From Flavobacterium sp. (GTDB taxonomy: Bacteria; Bacteroidota; Bacteroidia; Flavobacteriales; Flavobacteriaceae), in NCBI GenBank assembly GCA_005792865.1, contig SXQR01000266.1, positions 1 through 10,483 on the forward strand: a DNA stretch of 10,483 nt. Reading direction: 5' to 3'. Below the pieces are notes generated by a model. The model did no database searches. It saw only the letters and a program-made list of their open reading frames with translations, and was not told the origin of the DNA. How positions within the stretch are numbered: position 1 is the first letter of the stretch; each line of letters opens with the position of its first letter. A program made the translations under genes and the position numbers. This document shows, piece by piece, positions 1 to 6,279 of the stretch.

Positions 1-121
1 AGGTTTCATCTTGAATATGTTGATACCGGGCTACAATATAGAGAAAGAAAAACAATGTAAGCATTGTTAATTCTTTGTTAACTTTTGGTACTTTGCAAAA
101 CAAGATACTAAAGTTTAGATA

Positions 122-129
122 TATATTTG
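122..129 (+). promoter_or_regulatory. Putative flavobacterial -7 promoter box upstream of DUF4870 gene
   Basis: TATATTTG matches the Bacteroidota -7 consensus TAnnTTTG. The nearest upstream TTG (93-95) is 26 bases away, slightly farther than the usual 17-23, so the -33 element is uncertain. A weaker alternative, TACTTTG at 89-95, has a TTG at 64-66 with a 22-base gap. As the only such box before the first five genes, it could drive them all. Confidence 0.55.
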
Positions 130-230
130 CATAAGAAATTACAAGCTAATAGAAGTTAGTTGCCTGTAGATAGTAGTAAATTATTTGTAACAATTTTTTT
201 GACCGGTCGTTTAGCAGCAAGTTTCAATCA

Positions 231-246
231 TCAATCAATCAATCAA
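231..246 (+). repeat. (TCAA)x4 tandem repeat abutting the start codon
   Basis: Four perfect copies of TCAA run from 231 to 246, followed by TCAT and then the ATG at 252. A 13-mer overlapping the repeat, AATCATCAATCAA (226-238), recurs exactly at 778-790 before the next gene. The repeat lies where a ribosome would bind, and no Shine-Dalgarno sequence is present. Confidence 0.7.
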
Positions 247-251
247 TCATC

Positions 252-704
252 ATGATCACCAACAACGAAAAGACTGTAGCCCTCCTTACTCACCTGAGTA
301 CATTGAGCCAGTATTTCTTCCCTTTCGGGAACTTCATCCTTCCCCTCATAATCTGGAGTTCGGCCAGGAAGGATTCGCAATTCATGGATGAAAATGGCAA
401 GGAGGCGATCAACTTCCAGCTGAGTGTCTTTCTGTACACCATCTGCCTGGCACTAGTGGCCATCCCTATCCTGCTCTTTTCGGTGTTTCGCAACGTACCC
501 CTGTCACAGGTAGTGGACGGCAGCGACTGGGGCCACCACCTTTCCATGGGCAATATTACGGGAATCGCGGTCGTGGCACTGATCGCAGTGCTGATCTTTT
601 GCCTGCTCAAGGTCGCGGAATTTTTTCTTGTGATCTACGCATCGGTCAAGGCCGCCAACGGGGAAGCTTATCAATATCCGCTGAGGATCAAATTTATCAA
701 GTAG
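252..704 (+). CDS. DUF4870 domain-containing membrane protein
   Basis: This 150-residue protein has the look of the DUF4870 family (Tic20-like fold, as far as I recall; no established biochemical role). The N-terminal signature NEKTVALLTHLSTLSQYF is followed by a hydrophobic segment at about 20-36 and the loop DENGKEAINFQLS at 46-58. Two more membrane segments follow at about 56-78 and 104-131. The C-terminus ANGEAYQYPLRIKFIK is also typical. Length matches the family. The ATG follows a TCAA repeat and no Shine-Dalgarno sequence is seen, which is normal for Bacteroidota. It is the first gene of a possible five-gene transcript leading to PadR, PspC and GIN genes, which suggests an envelope role by context only. 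Confidence 0.9.
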   Translation: MITNNEKTVALLTHLSTLSQYFFPFGNFILPLIIWSSARKDSQFMDENGKEAINFQLSVFLYTICLALVAIPILLFSVFRNVPLSQVVDGSDWGHHLSMGNITGIAVVALIAVLIFCLLKVAEFFLVIYASVKAANGEAYQYPLRIKFIK

Positions 705-801
705 GGTTTCAATCGTCATCAGGAAACCGCGCCCTAATCATGCGCGATAAATAAACAGTAATCATTCATTCATTAATAATCATCAATCAAAAATCAAAAT
801 C

Positions 802-1491
802 ATGTTGAAAATCATCACAACGTTGAGCATGGTCCTGGCGGCCCATCTCGCACAAGCACAAACGCAAGTACAGCCTTTCACCAAAATTGAGGCCGAAGGG
901 AATGTAAACGTCATCATTAAGGAAGGTCCCGAGTATTCGGTTACATTTTCAGAGGGGGACGGCAACGCATCGGCAGAGGCACTTGACGGCACATTGAAAA
1001 TAACAGCCGATGCGGGCCGCACCGCCACCATCCAGATCGCCGCGCCAAAAGTGACCAGCATCCGCGCCAGCAAGGCCAGCATACGGGTCGCCGGCGGGCT
1101 TTCGCAGGAAAAGATTGCCATTAAACTTACCGATGGCGCCTCCATTAGCGGGAACCTCGAAGCCAATTCGGTGGCGATCGCTGCACGGTCCGGTTCAAAA
1201 GTCTCGGCAAGGCTGCAAACCGGATCCTTTAAAGGACGGTTCACCGGAAATTCAAAGGTCAGCCTTTCCGGAAAAGCCGATTATGCAAGGCTCGACGCGA
1301 GCGGAAGTACACTTTGCCTGGCCCGCAACCTGATTTCCCAAAAGGCCTTGGTAAGGGCCACCGGAAATTCGGACATGACGGTCAACACGCTGGGACAGAT
1401 CAGCCTGAGCGTGGATGAGACCGCCAAGATTACCTGCATCGGTTCACGCACTCCGTCAATTGACGATGCGCGCGTGGTCCTTGCGCACTGA
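802..1491 (+). CDS. Exported GIN-domain (DUF2807) protein 1
   Basis: This 229-residue protein starts with a signal peptide whose hydrophobic stretch is followed by AQA-Q near residues 18-20, a fair signal peptidase I site, so the mature protein is probably periplasmic or surface-exposed. The opening QPFTKIEAEGNVNVIIKEG is the usual start of the head GIN domain: 'F..I...G...V.i..G', then alternating short strands with small residues at turns. The whole mature protein is repetitive beta structure, consistent with a beta-helix-like fold. The function of the family is unknown; the Pfam name refers to a putative adhesin head. There is no strong terminator before or after it, so co-transcription with the DUF4870 gene upstream and padR 35 bases downstream is likely. 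It lacks the Ser-Ser-Gly ladder of the GIN protein at 3621. Confidence 0.85.
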   Translation: MLKIITTLSMVLAAHLAQAQTQVQPFTKIEAEGNVNVIIKEGPEYSVTFSEGDGNASAEALDGTLKITADAGRTATIQIAAPKVTSIRASKASIRVAGGLSQEKIAIKLTDGASISGNLEANSVAIAARSGSKVSARLQTGSFKGRFTGNSKVSLSGKADYARLDASGSTLCLARNLISQKALVRATGNSDMTVNTLGQISLSVDETAKITCIGSRTPSIDDARVVLAH

Positions 1492-1526
1492 TTGCCCTAA
1501 TTTATTAATAAACCAAATGTGGAGTT

Positions 1527-1883
1527 ATGAATATTGAAAACACAAAAGCCCAGATGCGTAAAGGCGTCCTGGAGTTCTGTATCCTTTCGGTCCTCAAGGA
1601 AAAGGATGCATACACTTCAGAAATCCTGGACACTTTGAAAAACGCAAAACTGCTTGTGGTGGAAGGTACAGTTTATCCTTTGCTGACAAGGCTCAAGAAT
1701 GACGGATTGCTCAATTACCGATGGGAGGAATCCACGTCGGGGCCACCGCGCAAATACTATGGGCTCACCGAAATAGGAAAGACCTTCCTCACCGAACTCA
1801 ACGGAACCTGGCGCGAACTGTCGGACGCCGTAAACATCATCACCCTCCAACCGGGTATCCAAACCAACGAAAACCAAAACTAA
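1527..1883 (+). CDS. PadR family transcriptional regulator
   Basis: This 118-residue protein is a small PadR-type winged-helix DNA-binding protein. The probable recognition helix is EGTVYPLLTRLKNDG (46-60) and the wing is the strand pair NYRWEESTSGPPRKYY (63-78), the most diagnostic part of the family. A short C-terminal helix (about 83-105) would mediate dimer formation. A GGAG sits at 1521-1524, close to the ATG, and is one of the few Shine-Dalgarno-like sites in the window. Only 5 bases separate its stop from the PspC start, so the two are almost certainly co-transcribed. The likely role is autoregulation and control of this envelope cluster. The signal it senses cannot be read from sequence. 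Confidence 0.93.
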   Translation: MNIENTKAQMRKGVLEFCILSVLKEKDAYTSEILDTLKNAKLLVVEGTVYPLLTRLKNDGLLNYRWEESTSGPPRKYYGLTEIGKTFLTELNGTWRELSDAVNIITLQPGIQTNENQN

Positions 1884-1888
1884 GCGTC

Positions 1889-3619
1889 ATGAACAAAACT
1901 GTAAACATAAATTTAGGTGGCATGTTCTTCCACATCGACGAGGACGCCTACCAAAAGCTTACCCGTTATTTTGATGCCATCAAACGCTCGCTTTCCAATT
2001 CGACGGGCCAGGATGAGATCATCAAGGACATTGAAATGCGCATCGCCGAACTCATCAGCGAGAAGCACGTTAGCGAAAAGCAGGTCATCAGCCTCAAGGA
2101 ACTCGACGAGATCATCGCCGTGATGGGCCAGCCGGAGGATTACCGCATCGAGGACGAACCGGCCATGGGCACGGCACAGGCCATCCCCGGATTTGACAAC
2201 GTAAAGCGTCGCAAAAAGCTTTACCGCGACACCGAAAAAGGAATGCTGGGTGGTGTGGCCACGGGACTAGGTCACTACTTTGGCATCGATTCGGTCTGGC
2301 TCAAGATACTTTTCCTGGTGTTTGTTTTTGCAGGCTTTGGCGCCGGCGTGGTCGCATACATCGTGCTATGGATCGTGACTCCTGCCGCGATCACGACCTC
2401 CGAAAAACTGGAGATGACCGGCGAACCGGTGACGATTTCCAATATCGAGCGCAAGGTCCGCGAGGAATACGAGACGCTGTCGGAAAGGTTCAAGAACACC
2501 AATTTCGAGCGCACGGGAAACCAGGTGCGCACCGGGGCGGGGCGGATTGCCGGTAACTTTGGCGATGCTTTCATGAGCGTTTTCAAAGTCCTGGCAAAGA
2601 TCCTGGGTGCGCTGATCGTGGTCTTCTCGATCGTATCGCTCGCCGGCTTGATCATCGCGTTGTTCACGGTGGGCTCGAGCTCGCTTGCCGAGTTGCCGAT
2701 GCACCACTATGCCAATGCCGTGAATTACACCGATGTCCCGCTTTGGATCATTGCACTGTTGGGCTTTTTTGCCATCGGCATCCCGTTCTTCTTTTTGTTC
2801 ATCCTCGGGCTGAAGCTGCTCGTGAACAACCTGAAATCCATCGGCAACCCGATCAAATATTCACTGCTCGCGGTTTGGCTGATTTCGGTGGGAATACTTG
2901 CTGCTTTTGGCGTCAAGCAGGCGACCGCAGTTGCCTTCGAGGGCAAGATCGTCTCCAAGGAAACCCTGGAGATCAAGGCTGGCGATACGCTTGACATCCG
3001 CTTCAGGTACAACGATTATTTTGCAAAAGACGTGGAATCCCGCGAAGAATTCCAGTTCACGCAGGACGAGGCCGGAAAGGAACTCATCTATTCCAACCAG
3101 GTAAGCCTCAATGTACTGAAGTCTGATAACGGTACGGCTTACATGCAGATCGAGCGCCTGGCGCAGGGCAAATCGATGACCGAGGCGCGCAAACGTGCCG
3201 AAAAGATCCGCTACGGATTTGAAATCATCGGCGGAAAACTGGTCCTGGACAATTACCTGCTGACCGACCTGGACAACAAATACCGCGGGCAGCAAGTTGA
3301 AATTTACCTATATTTACCCGAAGGTGTCATTATCCGGCCGGACTCAACGATCCAGAATTATGACGATTCCGACAACGGATTCTTCAATCTGCACCATTCG
3401 GGCGATTACCTTTACCGGGTTGATGAAACCAAAGTAATGTGCCTGGATTGCCCCGCCGACGAAAATGACTGGGAAGACGTTGAGGGCATGGGGGATCCGC
3501 AGGACAGCACCGTGACCACAACGGTTACCGTGAACGGCGAGACCGTCCGGGTGGACACCAAAGAGGAGGGCGACAAGCTCATCCTGGACGTTAGCGAAGG
3601 AGAGATCAAAAAGCAGTAA
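1889..3619 (+). CDS. PspC domain-containing membrane protein with long C-terminal domain
   Basis: This 576-residue protein has several parts. An N-terminal cytoplasmic region (1-105) opens MNKTVNINLGGMFFHIDEDA and has helices around 40-80. The PspC domain (about 108-166) carries the motif KKLYRDTEKGMLGGVATGLGHYFG followed by one membrane segment. Further membrane segments lie at about 232-262, 284-312 and 324-342. The remaining 230 residues are hydrophilic, probably extracytoplasmic and rich in beta strands, with a CLDC pair at 518-521. PspC proteins are known from the phage-shock envelope-stress response, but this architecture is the larger Bacteroidota form. The reading frame stays open upstream to an ATG at 1721, inside padR. 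I chose 1889 because translation from there gives the conserved N-terminus and the upstream extension would overlap padR by over 160 bases. The stop is one base from the next gene. Confidence 0.92.
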   Translation: MNKTVNINLGGMFFHIDEDAYQKLTRYFDAIKRSLSNSTGQDEIIKDIEMRIAELISEKHVSEKQVISLKELDEIIAVMGQPEDYRIEDEPAMGTAQAIPGFDNVKRRKKLYRDTEKGMLGGVATGLGHYFGIDSVWLKILFLVFVFAGFGAGVVAYIVLWIVTPAAITTSEKLEMTGEPVTISNIERKVREEYETLSERFKNTNFERTGNQVRTGAGRIAGNFGDAFMSVFKVLAKILGALIVVFSIVSLAGLIIALFTVGSSSLAELPMHHYANAVNYTDVPLWIIALLGFFAIGIPFFFLFILGLKLLVNNLKSIGNPIKYSLLAVWLISVGILAAFGVKQATAVAFEGKIVSKETLEIKAGDTLDIRFRYNDYFAKDVESREEFQFTQDEAGKELIYSNQVSLNVLKSDNGTAYMQIERLAQGKSMTEARKRAEKIRYGFEIIGGKLVLDNYLLTDLDNKYRGQQVEIYLYLPEGVIIRPDSTIQNYDDSDNGFFNLHHSGDYLYRVDETKVMCLDCPADENDWEDVEGMGDPQDSTVTTTVTVNGETVRVDTKEEGDKLILDVSEGEIKKQ

Positions 3620-3620
3620 T

Positions 3621-4343
3621 ATGAAATTTTTAGCCAAAAACCTTGCGATACTGGTCTTGGGAGCCCTGGCCGCCTCATGCGGGATCGACGTGAAGGGTAT
3701 CCGCGGAAGCGGAAACGTCACCACCGAGACGCGCAACATTGTCGAACCCTTTACGGGAATCGACGCCTCGAGCGGAATCGAGGTCGCCGTTTCCCAGGGT
3801 CCGCAGATGGTCAGGATCGTGGCCGACGACAACGTACAGCCGCACATCCTGACGAGCGTGGAGAACGGGGTGCTCAAGATTTATTCGGATTACAACAGTT
3901 TCATCGATGTCAAATCGCGCAAAGTGATCGTGACGATGCCCGAAATCCGGTCGCTTGAATCCTCGTCCGGAGTGGAATTGTGGTCCACCCAACCCATCCG
4001 GGGCGAATCGTTGCGCACCAAAAGCAGCAGCGGGAGCGAGATGAAGCTGGAGGTCGAATACGACCGGGTCGAAAGCGAGTCGTCGAGCGGAAGTTCGGTA
4101 GAGCTCAGGGGCAAGGCCTTGAAACTCGTGACTTCGTCGTCAAGCGGAAGTTCTCTCGATGCGTCCGACCTGATGGCCAATGACATTGAATCGAAATCGG
4201 CGAGCGGGAGCACGACAACGGTCCATCCGTTGGTAAGGCTCGATGCAAGGGCATCATCCGGCAGCTCCATCGATTATACAAGCAATCCCAAAGAAAAGCT
4301 TAAGAGCGACGCCAGTTCCGGCGGAAGCGTTTCCAAAATCTGA
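3621..4343 (+). CDS. GIN-domain (DUF2807) lipoprotein 2 with Ser-Ser-Gly ladder
   Basis: This 240-residue protein begins with a lipoprotein-type signal: a hydrophobic stretch ending LAASC with Cys20 as the likely lipidated residue. The GIN head starts near residue 29 (GSGNVTTETRNIVEPFTGID). From residue 50 a small-residue turn of the form S/A-S-S-G recurs, with glycines at 52, 117, 138, 157, 176, 196, 214 and 234. The spacing from 117 on is 18-21 residues, as expected if each turn is one coil of a beta helix. Its start is 1 base after the PspC stop, so the two are probably translationally linked and may act together at the envelope. A strong terminator follows directly. Family function is unknown; lipid anchoring suggests a membrane-bound periplasmic or surface location. 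Confidence 0.9.
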   Translation: MKFLAKNLAILVLGALAASCGIDVKGIRGSGNVTTETRNIVEPFTGIDASSGIEVAVSQGPQMVRIVADDNVQPHILTSVENGVLKIYSDYNSFIDVKSRKVIVTMPEIRSLESSSGVELWSTQPIRGESLRTKSSSGSEMKLEVEYDRVESESSSGSSVELRGKALKLVTSSSSGSSLDASDLMANDIESKSASGSTTTVHPLVRLDARASSGSSIDYTSNPKEKLKSDASSGGSVSKI

Positions 4344-4344
4344 C

Positions 4345-4376
4345 AAACATCCCGGCTTTCCGGGATGTTTTTTTTT
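4345..4376 (+). terminator. Rho-independent terminator after GIN lipoprotein gene
   Basis: An 11-bp perfect stem, AAACATCCCGG (4345-4355) with CCGGGATGTTT (4360-4370), closes a CTTT loop and is followed by six more T residues. It starts one base after the stop codon and is the only strong terminator in the first 4.3 kb, so it likely ends the transcript carrying the preceding genes. Confidence 0.93.
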
Positions 4377-4383
4377 GTTCGCG

Positions 4384-4391
4384 TATATTTG
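4384..4391 (+). promoter_or_regulatory. Putative -7 box TATATTTG before the transglutaminase-like gene
   Basis: TATATTTG fits TAnnTTTG exactly and begins 8 bases after the T-run of the terminator. No TTG lies at the usual distance upstream, since that stretch is the terminator hairpin. The box ends only 4 bases before the ATG at 4396, so a transcript from it would have almost no leader. Confidence 0.5.
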
Positions 4392-4395
4392 CAGG

Positions 4396-5211
4396 ATGGG
4401 GATCAGGAAAAAGTTCAGGCGCGCCTTGATGCGGCATCCTTTGCTATTCTACATTCGGTTCGCGCTGATTTGCAGGAATGCGCGCCCCGCTGAGGAACTT
4501 CCGGAATTTGCAGATTCCAACTCCAGGCACGACGTTCCGCAAAAGTTTATCGACATCAACCGCGAGATCGCGCTTGACCCGCAACAGGACACGTTTGAAC
4601 GCGCAATGGAAATCGCGCGATTCATCCGACGGCGCGTGCAGGGCGGCCCCGGGATTGGATTGTCCAGTGAGGCCACGCTAATTAAAATGTTCTCCCAGAA
4701 GGCCGGAATCTGCAGCGACTATGCCCAGATCTTCAACCTCTTTTGTCTCATCAACGATATCAGGGTCCGGGAATGGGGCTGCGTGGAAACCTTTTACAAG
4801 CCGGTTCACGGCCACTCCTTCAGCGAAATTTATTCTGAAAAGCGTAGCAAATGGATCATGATGGACGTCGGGAAAAACCTCTATTTTACCAAAAGTGGCG
4901 ACATCCAACCCCTTTCGGTTACCGAACTGTTCCAGTACCTGCGCGAAGGCAACCCGCTCGCCTACGTCCATTTCTCCGAATATGTTTGTGCCGACATGTA
5001 CAAGATCGGCCTGACTTACAGCAAGATGATGGCCCCGTTTGTGGTGGAAAACTACAACAATAAACTTTACGACAGCTACCTTGACAAGTATGGCGGACGT
5101 TTTCCGTCTTTTGTAATCAATGCGATGCTGATCCTGCGCGGACGGAACTACCGCTTCGCTTTTCCCATGGACAATTACCGCAAGATGCTGTTGGGCGAAA
5201 AAAGGACCTGA
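4396..5211 (+). CDS. Transglutaminase-like domain protein
   Basis: This 271-residue protein carries a transglutaminase/protease-like core. Cys106 lies in KAGICSDYAQIF, His140 in VHGHSFSEIY and Asp157 in WIMMDVGKN, in the order and spacing expected of the Cys-His-Asp triad. No clear signal peptide is present: the N-terminus is very basic (MGIRKKFRRALMR) with only a weak hydrophobic stretch at 15-26, so it is either cytoplasmic or anchored by that stretch. The substrate is unknown; related folds act as transglutaminases, cysteine proteases or amidases. The frame is open upstream to 4243, inside the previous gene, but 4396 is preferred because the terminator and promoter box lie between. Met12 at 4429 is a possible alternative start giving a normal leader. 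It lies between two GIN genes. Confidence 0.8.
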   Translation: MGIRKKFRRALMRHPLLFYIRFALICRNARPAEELPEFADSNSRHDVPQKFIDINREIALDPQQDTFERAMEIARFIRRRVQGGPGIGLSSEATLIKMFSQKAGICSDYAQIFNLFCLINDIRVREWGCVETFYKPVHGHSFSEIYSEKRSKWIMMDVGKNLYFTKSGDIQPLSVTELFQYLREGNPLAYVHFSEYVCADMYKIGLTYSKMMAPFVVENYNNKLYDSYLDKYGGRFPSFVINAMLILRGRNYRFAFPMDNYRKMLLGEKRT

Positions 5212-5227
5212 AATTTGTGAATCTTGC

Positions 5228-5235
5228 TATATTTG
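5228..5235 (+). promoter_or_regulatory. Putative -7 box TATATTTG before GIN gene 3
   Basis: TATATTTG matches the -7 consensus and lies 19 bases before the ATG at 5255. The TTTG at 5214-5217 is closer than a typical -33 element (10-base gap), so only the -7 half is convincing. There is no terminator between the previous stop (5211) and this gene, so read-through transcription is also possible. Confidence 0.5.
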
Positions 5236-5254
5236 CGCAATACCTTGAATCCCT

Positions 5255-6100
5255 ATGTCAAAAATTACCGCGCTGCTCATTACGCTGACCCTTGCATTTT
5301 CGGCGGCGGGCCAGGGCCAAAAGCTCAAAGGTTCCCGCAATGTGACGGTTGACCGCCGGGAAATCGGCAACTTCACCAATATTGAAGTCGAAGATAATGT
5401 GGAGGTTTTCCTTGTAAAAGGCGACCAATGCGGGGTGGAGATCGAAGCCGATGACAACCTGCACCAGGCCATCAGCATTTCGCTCAATGGCGAAACGTTG
5501 CGCGTAGCCGCCTCGGCAGAGGTGACTTCCTCAAAGAAATTCAGCGTCAAGGTCACCCATACCGCCGATCTTTCGATGCTTGTGGCCAAGGACGATGCGC
5601 ACATCACCAGCCTTACCGACCTTATCCTTGACGATTTCACGATCAAAACCGCAGGCAGCGCCAGGATCTACGCGACACTCAAGGCCAAGACCTTTACGCT
5701 GATGGCGAATGACAAATCGAGGATAGAGATGAACCTGAACGCGGCCAATGCAATCGTTGAGCTCAGCAATAACGCACAGATGAAAGCCCTGGTCTCGTCG
5801 CCAAAACTCAAGTTCGACATGTACCAGAAGACGCTCGCCACGATCGAGGGCGATGTCATTGATATGAAGCTGCGCCTGAGCAATAATGCAAATTTTACCG
5901 GAAAGAACCTGACGGCCAAGAACGCCGATATGGTCACCGAGGACAATGTCAACTGCAGCCTTGCGGTGACGGGCAATGCGACCATTGATGCGTCAGGCAA
6001 GGCCGAAATCGAACTCCACGGCGAGCAGACCAAGATCGAGATCCGCAAATTTACCGGCAATTCCAGCATAAGGAAGCGGGCAAGCAAGGTATCGAACTAA
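5255..6100 (+). CDS. Exported GIN-domain (DUF2807) protein 3
   Basis: This 281-residue protein has a signal peptide ending near AAGQ (residues 17-20), a plausible signal peptidase I site. The head GIN domain opens with NVTVDRREIGNFTNIEVEDNVEVFLVKGD (residues 29-57). The rest is a string of short beta strands separated by small polar turns such as NDKSR, NNAQ, NNAN, EDNVN and GNAT, roughly every 18-20 residues. It is the longest of the three GIN proteins here and differs from that at 3621 in having Asn/Asp turns in place of Ser-Ser-Gly and no lipobox. The basic C-terminus (SSIRKRASKVSN) has no recognisable sorting signal. Function is unknown. It could be a secreted or periplasmic partner of the cluster upstream. 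Confidence 0.85.
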   Translation: MSKITALLITLTLAFSAAGQGQKLKGSRNVTVDRREIGNFTNIEVEDNVEVFLVKGDQCGVEIEADDNLHQAISISLNGETLRVAASAEVTSSKKFSVKVTHTADLSMLVAKDDAHITSLTDLILDDFTIKTAGSARIYATLKAKTFTLMANDKSRIEMNLNAANAIVELSNNAQMKALVSSPKLKFDMYQKTLATIEGDVIDMKLRLSNNANFTGKNLTAKNADMVTEDNVNCSLAVTGNATIDASGKAEIELHGEQTKIEIRKFTGNSSIRKRASKVSN

Positions 6101-6132
6101 GTTGTCAGTTTTCGGTCACCGGTTGTCAGTTT
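6101..6132 (+). repeat. GTTGTCAGTTT direct repeat pair
   Basis: GTTGTCAGTTT occurs at 6101-6111 and again at 6122-6132, starting directly after the stop of the third GIN gene. The copies are 21 bases apart. Sequences of this sort recur as spacer repeats in Flavobacterium genomes, from memory. No function is evident. Confidence 0.6.
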
Positions 6133-6166
6133 GAATCTATACTCCGGTAGTTTATAGATTTGATGG

Positions 6167-6201
6167 CTTTATGACTTTATGACTTTATGACTTTATGACT
6201 T
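6167..6201 (+). repeat. (CTTTATGA)x4 octamer tandem repeat
   Basis: Four perfect copies of CTTTATGA run from 6167 to 6198 with a further partial CTT. The unit is 8 bp, not a multiple of three, which agrees with its noncoding location between two convergent genes. Confidence 0.9.
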
Positions 6202-6203
6202 CC

Positions 6204-6219
6204 ATGTCGCGCGCGACAT
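6204..6219. repeat. 16-bp perfect palindrome
   Basis: ATGTCGCGCGCGACAT reads the same on both strands. It lies between the octamer repeat and the trxB terminator. It could form a small hairpin or be a protein or methylase site; nothing in the sequence decides. Confidence 0.65.
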
Positions 6220-6233
6220 TGGACGTTGGATAT

Positions 6234-6261
6234 AAAAAAAGCCCGGAATCACCCGGGCTTT
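6234..6261 (-). terminator. trxB terminator
   Basis: On the minus strand, AAAGCCCGG (6261-6253) pairs with CCGGGCTTT (6246-6238) across a 6-base loop, followed by a run of T (6240-6234). It lies 18 bases past the trxB stop. On the plus strand the same hairpin is followed only by CTCG after its TTT, so it would be a poor terminator for the gene on the left. Confidence 0.9.
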
Positions 6262-6279
6262 CTCGATTCTATAAACATC

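Larger units (their letters stand above)
1..251. other. AT-rich intergenic leader
   Basis: No credible gene is visible here. The stretch is much richer in A and T than the coding DNA that follows. It holds a flavobacterial -7 box (122-129), an 8-bp GACCGGTC palindrome (201-208), and a TCAA tetranucleotide repeat (231-246) right before the first start codon. If transcription starts just after the box, the untranslated leader is roughly 115-120 nt, long enough to carry regulation, but I see no recognisable riboswitch fold. Confidence 0.6.

Noticed and set aside
1..60. Tail of an upstream plus-strand gene, or a divergent start on the minus strand at position 9
   Set aside because: The open piece is only 19 codons on the plus strand and 3 on the minus strand, too little to support either reading.
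783..1244. 153-codon minus-strand open frame opposite GIN gene 1
   Set aside because: The plus-strand gene has a signal peptide and a recognised domain. The minus translation has neither.
1721..1888. Upstream extension of the PspC gene into padR
   Set aside because: It would overlap padR for over 160 bases and add a basic, unrelated tail before the conserved MNKTVNINLGG start at 1889.
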